The notes under the pieces were generated by a model. That model was not told where the DNA came from and made no database searches. It saw only the letters and a list, made by a program, of their open reading frames with translations. The translations under genes and the position numbers were made by a program. From Segatella hominis (GTDB lineage Bacteria > Bacteroidota > Bacteroidia > Bacteroidales > Bacteroidaceae): a DNA stretch of 64,000 nucleotides. The stretch lies in assembly GCF_004535825.1 (NCBI RefSeq), contig NZ_SGVY01000015.1, forward strand, positions 1 through 64,000, given 5' to 3'. Of this stretch, positions 1-6,288 are shown piece by piece; the first letter of the stretch is position 1, and each line of letters starts with the position of its first letter.

Positions 1-208
1 CTATCCAAGACGATAGGACGGAATCCGACAATAGGATAGAAGTGACGCTACTCATAGGGATAACTGAAATCAACTTGCCACACATCGCAAGATGAGAAAG
101 CACGAAACCGCCGTATGCGGAACCGCACGTACGGTGGTGTGGGAGGTCGGTAAATGTGAAAATAGGAGGCAAATGCCTTTTATGATTAGCATTTACCTCC
201 TACCCGAT
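1..208 (+). mobile_element. Group II intron, 3' end only (domains V and VI)
   Basis: Positions 107-138 read as a domain V hairpin: a GCCGTATGCG strand, a GAAC-type loop and a CGCACGTACGG strand, the catalytic heart of bacterial group II introns. It is followed by GTGGGAGGTCGG and a domain VI-like helix, 149-156 (GGTAAATG) pairing with 190-197 (CATTTACC), ending in CCTCCTACCCGAT, a typical 3' end of Bacteroidetes introns. The body and any reverse transcriptase lie outside the window to the left. The 3' splice junction is inferred near 208. The exon-side sequence that follows belongs to a DUF1016 fragment on the other strand. Confidence 0.75.
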
Positions 209-209
209 T

Positions 210-498
210 GTGCTACAACTCGTTGAATATCTGCAATATACAAGTCCTCTATAAAATTGTCCGCAATGGTGCATAGAGCTTATAAAAGTAGCTTATGTAC
301 TTCAAGTTAGTTGGTGAGAATCCCTTCACCCCTGGCATTTTGTTCTTCAAATCCTGACTGAGATTTTTGTAAAATCCAGAGCCATAAGTATTAGTATATT
401 GCTTAGCTTCAATGTCTCGTCCCAACTTCTAATAGAAGTCCAACAAGTAGCCATTGGTGGCAAGGAACGCATCTACGATGACATGAACGAAACTTCCA
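210..498 (-). pseudogene. DUF1016 (YhcG-like) nuclease, N-terminal fragment A
   Basis: Read on the minus strand the segment gives ATNGYLLDFY, a stop, KLGRDIEAKQY, then YGSGFYKNLSQDLKNKMPGV and GFSPTNLKYISYFYKLYAP. This is the conserved N-terminal domain of DUF1016 proteins, often found beside restriction-modification genes and carrying a C-terminal PD-(D/E)XK nuclease domain. An in-frame TAG (FY*KLG) and a frameshift near PLRTI break it, and it stops at the group II intron junction. No start codon or C-terminal part remains here. The 42 bp at 457-498 recur exactly at 2491-2532. Confidence 0.7.
457..498. repeat. 42-bp direct repeat, copy 1 (DUF1016-derived)
   Basis: This 42-bp stretch is identical to 2491-2532. 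In both places it lies in a DUF1016-like reading frame on the minus strand, so the copies probably come from two related or duplicated nuclease genes that have since decayed. Confidence 0.9.
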
Positions 499-714
499 CT
501 AAACCCTATTGGTTGCGGATTTGAGGTTTATATTAAAATTCCCAAATCTTACTGCAACTTTTGTCGCAATTGCGACTGTTTTTGCAGTAGAACGCGGAGA
601 ATATGCATATAGAACACTTCTGTTATATAGATTTGTTTTTGTTTCAAAAAGCGCAGAATCCCGTCTGCAATATGCGTTCGATACTGCGTCATCGAAATCT
701 TTGATCTCCGATTT
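499..714. other. Gene-poor stretch between two pseudogenes
   Basis: No gene is recognised. On the minus strand a frame directly behind the ATPase pseudogene stop reads KSEIKDFDDAVSNAYCRR and runs about 65 codons to a stop near 505. It has no visible start and no family I recognise. A plus-strand frame also crosses the interval. Both could be chance or further debris. Confidence 0.4.
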
Positions 715-1057
715 CTATAATGGTTCCATCAAATCCGACTTAGCAAGAAATCCATTAACCCGACAATATAAAATCCATTGTTGTCATGATATGGTTTTAT
801 GTCATTGCGCATTATGATTATCTTCTTAAAGGAATCGTCGATTCTTTTTAATGAAGCGCATTCTTGTTGAGGCGATTATCTAATGCAATTTCTATTATGT
901 GGTCTTCCCTTATTCCTGTTTCTATCAAATGATTGTGAAACAAGTTGAAGAGAAGAAACGATTTGCCGCTTCTTCTAATTCCGGTTACAATCTTTATGAG
1001 ATTGTTAGACTTACTCGATATGAGTTGCTGTAAATAATAATCTCTTTTTATAATCAT
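715..1057 (-). pseudogene. AAA ATPase (AAA_14/DUF4143 type), internally deleted
   Basis: The frame starts at 1057 with MIIKRDYYLQQLI and has a Walker A-like GIRRSGKS near residue 30, typical of the many Bacteroidetes ATP-binding proteins of this family (about 400 residues). After about 67 residues it stops. A different frame continues as LKRIDDSFKKIIIMRNDIKP and GFYIVGLMDFLL, and after one more frame change as SDLMEPL, which resembles the family's C-terminus. The whole middle (Walker B, helical and DUF4143 regions) is missing. I read it as a gene with a large internal deletion and at least two frameshifts. Confidence 0.65.
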
Positions 1058-1204
1058 AGCCGTTTAAATTCAAAATTTCATAAAGAGTAGTGGCTTTACA
1101 TGCTAGTTGCTTTCTGAAGCCATAATCATGGCTGCAAACATAAACTTCTTCCTTCTAATTGTGCCCCTTTACATAACTTTTGAGAAACTTTTTGCGAAAA
1201 AGTT

Positions 1205-1234
1205 TTGTTGTTTCGAATAAAATTTATACCTTTG
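1205..1234 (+). promoter_or_regulatory. Promoter for the Abi_2 gene and its leader
   Basis: TACCTTTG at 1227-1234 is a perfect Bacteroidetes -7 box, with TTG triplets at 1205-1210 about 17-20 bp upstream. Transcription should begin near 1240, just before the terminator-like hairpin. Confidence 0.7.
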
Positions 1235-1239
1235 CAGCA

Positions 1240-1296
1240 ACATACTCACCCCGCTTCCCTTTAGAACAGCGCGCTCAGGGTGAGTCTTTTTTTTTG
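1240..1296 (+). ncRNA. Short leader RNA ending in an intrinsic terminator, upstream of Abi_2
   Basis: From the predicted start near 1240 the transcript folds into a hairpin with arms ACTCACCC (1244-1251) and GGGTGAGT (1278-1285), with AGCGCGCT inside the loop, and then runs into nine T residues (1287-1295). The first possible ATG of the downstream gene follows two bases later. A complete terminator between promoter and start codon means most transcripts may be a roughly 55-nt RNA, with the gene reached by readthrough. It may be an attenuator or an antitoxin-like ncRNA. The sequence alone cannot decide. Confidence 0.55.
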
Positions 1297-1303
1297 TATG
1301 CTT

Positions 1304-2203
1304 ATGAATAAGATTGCATATCCAAAGGAGCAAAAAAGTTTTGATGAGCAAATTGCTCTGTTGAAACAAAGAGGTATGTATTTCGAGGATGAAGTACGGG
1401 CTAACTGCATTTTGCAAAATGTCAGTTATTATAGGTTGAGTGGCTATTGGTATCCTTTACTGAAAGATAAGCAAAGGCACATATTCAAGGATGGGGCTTC
1501 TTTTGATAATGCTTATTCCATATATAAGTTTGATTCGGCATTGCGTAAGTTGGTTCTTTCTGAAATAGAGAAAATTGAGATTGCTGTAAGAACACAATTT
1601 TCTTATATCATGTCACAAGAATATGATGGATGGTGGTTTACTGATTCTTCTTTGTTCTCAACTCCAGCAAAACATGCGAAGACTTTGGCTAAAGTTGAAG
1701 ATGAGTATAATAGAAGCGATGAAGATTTTATAGTCTCTTTTAAGGCTAAATATTGCAATCGTTTTCCTCCAAGTTGGATAACTTTAGAAATTACATCTTT
1801 GGGGACAATGTCTATATTGTATTCCAATCTAAAAGGCGGAAGATGCAGAAGACAGATAGCCAAATATTTTGGGGTAGCAGATACGATTATGGTGTCATGG
1901 TTGCATACTATCACGTATGTGCGGAATATCTGTGCTCATCATAGCCGATTATGGAACAAGACGTTTGGTATAACCCCAATGATGCCAAGGAGGACGACTT
2001 TTCCTTTTGTTACATTGCCAACTAAAGGAACTCAGCACGTATATTTTGTTCTTTGTATGATTCAGTATCTCTTGAACATTATCAATCCATCGAATACTTT
2101 CCGCAATAAGATAAATGTTCTGTTGGAAGAATATCCAAATATTGATATTGTTGCTATGGGATTTCCTGAGAATTGGAAAGAACAACCTTTGTGGAAATCT
2201 TGA
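1304..2203 (+). CDS. Abi_2 family (AbiD/AbiF-like) abortive infection HEPN protein
   Basis: The 299-residue product starts MNKIAYPKEQKSFDEQIALL and contains VSYYRLSGYWYPL and FDSALRKLV, signatures of the Abi_2 family. RNICAHHSR near residues 207-215 supplies an R-x4-H motif, the RNase active site of HEPN proteins, so an RNA-cleaving defence or toxin role is likely. It is cytoplasmic with no membrane segment. An ATG at 1298 would add two residues; I chose 1304 because 1298 touches the T-tract. It lies among decayed defence genes behind a terminator-bearing leader, a layout consistent with RNA-controlled toxin expression. The phage or cellular target is unknown. Confidence 0.85.
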   Translation: MNKIAYPKEQKSFDEQIALLKQRGMYFEDEVRANCILQNVSYYRLSGYWYPLLKDKQRHIFKDGASFDNAYSIYKFDSALRKLVLSEIEKIEIAVRTQFSYIMSQEYDGWWFTDSSLFSTPAKHAKTLAKVEDEYNRSDEDFIVSFKAKYCNRFPPSWITLEITSLGTMSILYSNLKGGRCRRQIAKYFGVADTIMVSWLHTITYVRNICAHHSRLWNKTFGITPMMPRRTTFPFVTLPTKGTQHVYFVLCMIQYLLNIINPSNTFRNKINVLLEEYPNIDIVAMGFPENWKEQPLWKS

Positions 2204-2215
2204 ACGATAAAAAGA

Positions 2216-2532
2216 GTTATTTTCCCATGTCTTTCTTGCAAAGAACAGGGCTTTGTCCATATCATCCTTACATTTGTCAATGATACGGCGATGATGGGTC
2301 CAAGGAATAAGAAAAAGCAATTTGAAACCGTCCGCAAACTGCGGACGATTTTTAGATTGTTCCGCAACTTGCGGAACATTTGATGCTCTTTTAGTTCAAA
2401 CCATAGATGCCACCTTGGGATTGAGATGCACAATGTTTGGTTATCAATATAGTAAAATCCTACGCTCTCTGATGTGCGTATATCTTTGTAGTGGCAAGGA
2501 ACGCATCTACGATGACATGAACGAAACTTCCA
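2216..2532 (-). pseudogene. DUF1016 nuclease, fragment B (N-terminal scrap plus middle)
   Basis: Minus-strand frames read VHVIVDAFLATT, then PQVAEQSKNRPQFADGFK, then LLFLIPWTHHRRIIDKCKDD and MDKALFFARKTWENN, matching the IPWGHH...LIIDKC...ALFYVRKTLENNW core of DUF1016 proteins. The pieces lie in different frames and contain stops, and the nuclease end is missing. About 100 bp (2231-2332) closely resemble 4131-4226 in fragment C, and 2491-2532 is identical to part of fragment A. It is a decayed paralogue or a recombination scar. Confidence 0.65.
2491..2532. repeat. 42-bp direct repeat, copy 2 (DUF1016-derived)
   Basis: Exact copy of 457-498, 2.03 kb apart in the same orientation. The Abi_2 gene and the ATPase pseudogene lie between the copies, so recombination between them would remove both. 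Confidence 0.9.
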
Positions 2533-2856
2533 AAATGGATTAAGACGTCACGTAGGCACGTATTGAACATTTACTCAGATAACTATGCTTATGCCAACCT
2601 GTTCCAGACTGACTTTGGTTAAAAAAATGCTTTTCTGGTTAAACCGGCGTATTACCTCAAGTCGCTTTGTGGGGTAAGGGGATTTTATGTCTGCAACATT
2701 TCTGTTGTGCAAGGAATATGTTTCGAACTGTTGCTATTCGTTTCCGAACTTTCACCATTGCCTTGCAAAGTCAGCAAAAAGTTCCGTTGTTGGGTATCAA
2801 CGCAATAGTATCACTCTTATATAATCCTACCAAGATTACACAATCTAACCGTCATC
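2533..2856. other. Intergenic stretch without a recognisable gene
   Basis: Both strands carry only short frames with stops. I see no family motif, promoter or hairpin worth calling. It lies just downstream of the HigA stop and may be more island debris. Confidence 0.4.
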
Positions 2857-3189
2857 TTACCACAACGCAATCTTGCCTGCAATACCCAAATCAAGAGTTG
2901 CTGTTGCAATACCCAATGCTTGAAACACACGGCTCATGGTTGGTAATGTGATAACACTTGTACCTTTCTCCAACTTTGAAATCTGAGCACGCTGCACCCC
3001 GATACGCTCACCAAGCTGTTCTTGTGTGAGGTTTTGTGCCAATCGAGCCTTGCGTATGGCTTCGCCTACAATATAGGCGTTCACATCTTCTTTGAGCTTG
3101 GCTTCCATGGCTTCGCGCTCTGGTGTACCTCTTTTACCCCAAAGTTTATCTTTCATATTGTCTGCTGGTATCAATTTCATCTGTGCCAT
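2857..3189 (-). CDS. higA: HigA-like XRE-family antitoxin
   Basis: The 110-residue protein begins MAQMKLIPADNMKDKLWGKR. Residues 45-75 form an XRE helix-turn-helix (RKARLAQNLTQEQLGERIGV, then QRAQISKLEKG). It starts 4 bp after the toxin stop, so the pair is co-transcribed toxin first, the HigBA order. The role is to neutralise the toxin and, with it, repress the shared promoter. MKLIPADN three codons later could be the real start. No sign of damage. Confidence 0.85.
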   Translation of the reverse strand: MAQMKLIPADNMKDKLWGKRGTPEREAMEAKLKEDVNAYIVGEAIRKARLAQNLTQEQLGERIGVQRAQISKLEKGTSVITLPTMSRVFQALGIATATLDLGIAGKIALW

Positions 3190-3193
3190 AATG

Positions 3194-3538
3194 CTATTTC
3201 TTTTTATTGTTAAAATACTCTTTTCTTATCTCTTCTGCTTTGGCAATCTCCTTTAAAGGTGTTTTTTGAGTTTTCTTGACTATGCCATGTGTGGCAATAA
3301 CCAAAGTCTCTTCCTCAGTATCCCAAAAGGAGAAAAGCCTATAGCATATACCATTGTAGAGAGTTCGAAATTCCCATATCTCGGTATTCTCCAGTTTCTT
3401 GAAGATGTCAACTTTCATCACTCCTTCCTCAACCTTGAAGATGTTGTAGTATATCTTCTGCTGAGCTTTGAATGGCTGCGCATCCAAAAAGGCTTGTGCT
3501 TCTTCTGTCAACACCACTTTTAGCTTGTTGATGCCCAT
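3194..3538 (-). CDS. higB: HigB-like RelE-superfamily toxin
   Basis: The 114-residue product MGINKLKVVLTEEAQAFLDA contains KIYYNIFKVEEG, FKKLENTEIWEFRTLYNG and YRLFSFWDTEEETLVIATHG, characteristic of phage-derived Gp49-like/HigB ribosome-dependent mRNA interferases. Lysines and arginines typical of the catalytic surface (K-L-x-x-T-x-I-W-E-x-R) are present. I chose 3538 because a TATCTTTG -7 box (minus strand, 3558-3565) puts the transcription start about 12 nt upstream, so the longer frame cannot be translated from it. The antitoxin follows at 4 bp spacing. Confidence 0.85.
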   Translation of the reverse strand: MGINKLKVVLTEEAQAFLDAQPFKAQQKIYYNIFKVEEGVMKVDIFKKLENTEIWEFRTLYNGICYRLFSFWDTEEETLVIATHGIVKKTQKTPLKEIAKAEEIRKEYFNNKKK

Positions 3539-3557
3539 TTTGTTTTGAATTATGGTA

Positions 3558-3565
3558 CAAAGATA
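3558..3565 (-). promoter_or_regulatory. -7 box of the higBA operon
   Basis: Reads TATCTTTG on the minus strand, with TTG-rich sequence about 20 bp further upstream. It sits 20 bp before the toxin ATG, giving a very short leader. Confidence 0.6.
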
Positions 3566-3727
3566 ATGATTTGTTTCCAAACAACGATACAAAATTCGGT
3601 TTTTCATCTCTATCAGCCCCACTTTTAACACTCTCACTACTTGTTAGTATCAGATATGTAACTTGCTCACTCTTTTATTTCCCTAAATTTGAAGATTCAA
3701 AAATAGGGAAGAGGAAAATGACTTATA

Positions 3728-3850
3728 CTATAAAAAGTTTCCATCCAAAAGGCGATATTTTAGTCTATGGCAATCCAAGCAGTTGAAGCATCCTAATATG
3801 CGAGCTATCAGTCCATCATTAGGTTCTTGTTTTATTTCTTCTTTGTTCAT
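3728..3850 (-). CDS. Possible small Cys-rich ORF behind DUF1016 fragment C
   Basis: A 40-codon frame starts ATG at 3850, 16 bp after the end of the DUF1016 fragment, and reads MNKEEIKQEPNDGLIARILG followed by a CFNCLDCH cluster. I recognise no family. The CxxCxxC spacing could bind metal, but the frame is short and sits in decayed DNA, so it may be chance. Nothing else is seen between 3566 and 3727. Confidence 0.2.
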   Translation of the reverse strand: MNKEEIKQEPNDGLIARILGCFNCLDCHRLKYRLLDGNFL

Positions 3851-3865
3851 GCAAAAACAGTTCCG

Positions 3866-4229
3866 CTACTTTTGGTTATCTTTCAACCCCTTTTCCAATT
3901 CCTCGATAGTCGGCATAGCCCAAGAATGATGGATGGAACGACTGGGCTTTTAGCTCAATGACCACATAGGCATGGAGGTGGGCATTGTAAAACAGCAAGT
4001 CTGGGAAGAACTCCTGCTGACCTACCTTCAAACGAAACTGTCTGCCCATATAGGAGAATCCCTTTCCTAGTTCCAAAAGAAAACGTGTTACATTGTTCAC
4101 CAATTCTTCCTCAATGTCATGCTCGTCATATTCTTACAAAGAACAAAGCCTTATCCATATTGCCCTTGCACTTATCTATGATACGACGATGGTGGTCCCA
4201 AGGAATAAGAAAAAGCAATTTGAAAGAGG
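3866..4229 (-). pseudogene. DUF1016 nuclease, fragment C (middle and nuclease end)
   Basis: The minus strand reads LLFLIPWDHHRRIIDKC, a frameshift, then YDEHDIEEELVNNVTRFLLE, LGKGFSYMGRQFRLKVGQQE and FFPDLLFYNAHLHAYVVIEL followed by KAQSF. The last part is the PD-(D/E)XK nuclease core (D...E-x-K). After FLGYADY the sequence jumps to IEELEKGLKDNQK and a stop at 3866, so about 50 residues between the nuclease core and the C-terminus are deleted. It begins right next to the terminator of the ATPase gene at 4274, which looks like a recombination junction. Confidence 0.75.
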
Positions 4230-4258
4230 GTGTGTCATAAGTCTGTGACGCACCCTCA
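4222..4258 (-). terminator. Hairpin after the ATPase gene
   Basis: Arms GAGGGTG (4226-4232) and CACCCTC (4251-4257), extended by GTCA/TGAC, form a stem of about 12 bp just after the stop at 4274. The following minus-strand T-run is weak (CTTTC), so termination efficiency is uncertain. Confidence 0.55.
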
Positions 4259-4273
4259 TTTGTTTATACGACT

Positions 4274-5695
4274 TTATCCGAACAGGTCGTCCATTGTAAT
4301 TTGTACTTGAGCCAAGGCTGCATACTGTGTAAGGCGCACGCCAAAAGTAGTAATCATCGTTGTGATAATACCACTTTTTATCCCTGTTTCTGCCACGAAG
4401 TCAGCCATACGATTACGAATGCGCATATCCTCCTCCTTAGTGATCGTGTAAGGCATCTGCGAATACTTGATTTCGCATAGATTCACGAGATTATCGGCAC
4501 GTTCTATCAGTAAGTCGATTTGCGCAGCTGGCTTTGAAACCTTACTTCGCCAAGAATAATACTCGGTATGGATTTGGTCTATCCCCAAGAAATGCTTGAT
4601 TTGAGGAATATGCAACATACAAACTCGCTCAAAAGCCAAGCCATACCAAGTATTTTGACGAGGTTTTCCCATCAAGTGAGTCCAATATCCCGTGTCCGTC
4701 GTACCAGGATGGCAAAACGTCATATAAAATAATGTATAGAGGTCGGTGAGCTGAAAGATTTGATCTTTCTGCTTTATCTTCTTATCCCTGGTATTATACC
4801 CTCTTACGAAATCGCAATTTATCAATTCACTAAGAACCTTTGTCAAAGTTCCACCCGATTTCAGCTTCAATTTCTCCATGATTTCCTTTCGGGTCATACC
4901 TTGTCGGCATGAGGCAAGTACCTCTATGACACGCATGTAGGCCTCAGAATTTCTAAACAAGGACGAATATAGTCTTCCATATTCTCGCTTCAGTTCAGCG
5001 TGGGATGAGAAAAACAATCTGTCGACATTCCCTTCCACACCTTGCTTTTTATCCAACAAACTGAGATAATAAGGCACCCCACCAAGGATGCTATATATCT
5101 GAAGGATAGAAATGCGAGTCCATGAGAATCCATAAGCTTGCAGCAGCAGTTCCGTCTCACGAAGAGTAAAAGGAGCAAGATACATCTCGTGCGTTATCCT
5201 ATTATGAAGCCCACCATGACTATCTATCAGATTAGCTATCATCCACGACGTGGCACTGCCACAAACGATAAGCATGATTTCACTTTGGTAAGCTGCCCAT
5301 CCGTTCCAAAAGTGCTCAAAAGCCTGTTGGAAACCAGATTTCGGCGTATCCAAGCATGGTAGTTCATCGATAAAAACAACGAGTCGTTCTCCTTTCATTT
5401 TTGCCTTTAACAACTGTTTTAATGCCTCAAAAGCCTCTGTCCAATTCGTAGGAATAGGCTGTTTGGAATCTCCATATTCCCTCAGCGCAAACCCGAAATT
5501 AGAGAGTTGCGCCTCAGCTGGTGCCTCTATAGACCCAGACATATCAAAGGCAAACTTATCACGGAAGAGATTTCTCACAAGATAAGTCTTGCCGATACGA
5601 CGCCTGCCATATACAGCCACAAACTCAGCTTTGCCAGAATGATAATATTCTGTCAACAGCTCGATTTCTTTCTTTCGTCCGATAATTTGCTCCAT
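4274..5695 (-). CDS. AAA ATPase with winged helix and DUF234-like nuclease end
   Basis: 473 residues. Walker A is GRRRIGKT (about 30-37), Walker B LVVFIDELP (about 105-113). GSATSWMIANLI is the conserved sensor region of archaeal-type ATPases. A winged-helix-like segment follows (MTRKEIMEKLKLKSGGTLTK, about 270-290), and the C-terminus has an IDLLIER...LCEIKYS nuclease-like pattern (D, E-x-K). Function in the family is not established. The protein has the same length and order as the product at 45661, a paralogue. Its promoter (5725-5755) is preceded by palindromes at 5758-5855 found nowhere else here, suggesting regulation through its own DNA-binding segment. The gene appears intact. Confidence 0.85.
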   Translation of the reverse strand: MEQIIGRKKEIELLTEYYHSGKAEFVAVYGRRRIGKTYLVRNLFRDKFAFDMSGSIEAPAEAQLSNFGFALREYGDSKQPIPTNWTEAFEALKQLLKAKMKGERLVVFIDELPCLDTPKSGFQQAFEHFWNGWAAYQSEIMLIVCGSATSWMIANLIDSHGGLHNRITHEMYLAPFTLRETELLLQAYGFSWTRISILQIYSILGGVPYYLSLLDKKQGVEGNVDRLFFSSHAELKREYGRLYSSLFRNSEAYMRVIEVLASCRQGMTRKEIMEKLKLKSGGTLTKVLSELINCDFVRGYNTRDKKIKQKDQIFQLTDLYTLFYMTFCHPGTTDTGYWTHLMGKPRQNTWYGLAFERVCMLHIPQIKHFLGIDQIHTEYYSWRSKVSKPAAQIDLLIERADNLVNLCEIKYSQMPYTITKEEDMRIRNRMADFVAETGIKSGIITTMITTFGVRLTQYAALAQVQITMDDLFG

Positions 5696-5724
5696 ACCTT
5701 TTTAATCTAACTTTAATGATGGTG

Positions 5725-5755
5725 CAAATATAAGATAATTATCCGAGGAAAACAA
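5725..5755 (-). promoter_or_regulatory. Promoter of the ATPase gene at 4274
   Basis: Minus-strand -7 box TATATTTG (5725-5732) and -33 TTG (5753-5755), spaced 20 bp. The first palindrome begins 3 bp upstream of the -33 box. Confidence 0.7.
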
Positions 5756-5757
5756 GA

Positions 5758-5855
5758 ATTCTATAGCCAAATCGATGAATTTTAACTCGATTTGGCTATA
5801 GAATAGATTATTCTTTAGCCAAATCGAGCAATTTTCCTTCGATTTGGCTATAGAA
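5758..5855. repeat. Two tandem palindromes (four copies of a 17-18-bp half-site)
   Basis: Arms ATTCTATAGCCAAATCGA at 5758-5775 and its exact reverse complement at 5787-5804 form the first palindrome. TTCTTTAGCCAAATCGA at 5811-5827 and its reverse complement with one mismatch at 5839-5855 form the second. The four half-sites lie directly upstream of the -33 box of the ATPase gene. They look like operator sites, or they fold as cruciforms. Nothing is recognised between 5856 and 6034 except AT-rich spacer. Confidence 0.9.
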
Positions 5856-6034
5856 CGCCTTGTAGTTACCTTTCTATTTCATCCTTTCAACTATCCCTTA
5901 GAACTGATAATAAACTGAGCCCATTTTAAAAAGTAAGGCTGTTTAAAATGTTTATATTTCACGAAAATAATCTCTGATTTATGCCGTTATCTGGAGTGTT
6001 TTTCGTATCTTTACATCAATAAATCAGAAATATT

Positions 6035-6187
6035 ATGTTTAAAAAGACAGATCCGAATCCTCAGTTAGATATATTCACGGCTCCCTCAATGCAGTTAGGA
6101 AGTCATGCTTCCAAGAAGTATTCTGACCCCAACGCATGGCATAACCAGTTTTATAGCCTCGTGACAACCAGGATCGACGAGGAGATA
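6035..6187 (+). pseudogene. Transposase stub (IS1182-like N-terminus)
   Basis: MFKKTDPNPQLDIFTAPSMQ followed by DPNAWHNQFYSLVTTRIDEE resembles the N-terminus of IS1182-type Bacteroidetes transposases, which continue into a long DDE protein. After RIDEEI the similarity ends and the frame runs into the terminator of the neighbouring gene. TATCTTTA about 25 bp upstream may be the old promoter. Only about 51 of several hundred residues remain. Confidence 0.6.
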
Positions 6188-6213
6188 ATCCCAAAAGAAC
6201 CGCGTAATCAGTG

Positions 6214-6254
6214 CCTAAAAATAGAGCCCCCAGCTGAAATTCAGCTGAGGGCTC
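6214..6254 (-). terminator. Intrinsic terminator of the nagB operon
   Basis: Arms GAGCCCCCAGCTGA (6224-6237) and TCAGCTGAGGGCTC (6241-6254) make a 14-bp stem. On the minus strand it is followed by TATTTTTAGG. It lies 35 bp after the stop at 6289. Confidence 0.85.
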
Positions 6255-6288
6255 TTAAGATATATTCAGTTATGGAATCTGAATCAGA

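Noticed and set aside
161-209. Hairpin ending CCTCCTACCCGATT looks like the terminator near 29131-29173 (TCTCCTGCCCGATT)
   Set aside because: The first is better explained as domain VI of the group II intron, and the second as an intrinsic terminator read on the other strand. The shared CCCGATT is probably coincidence.
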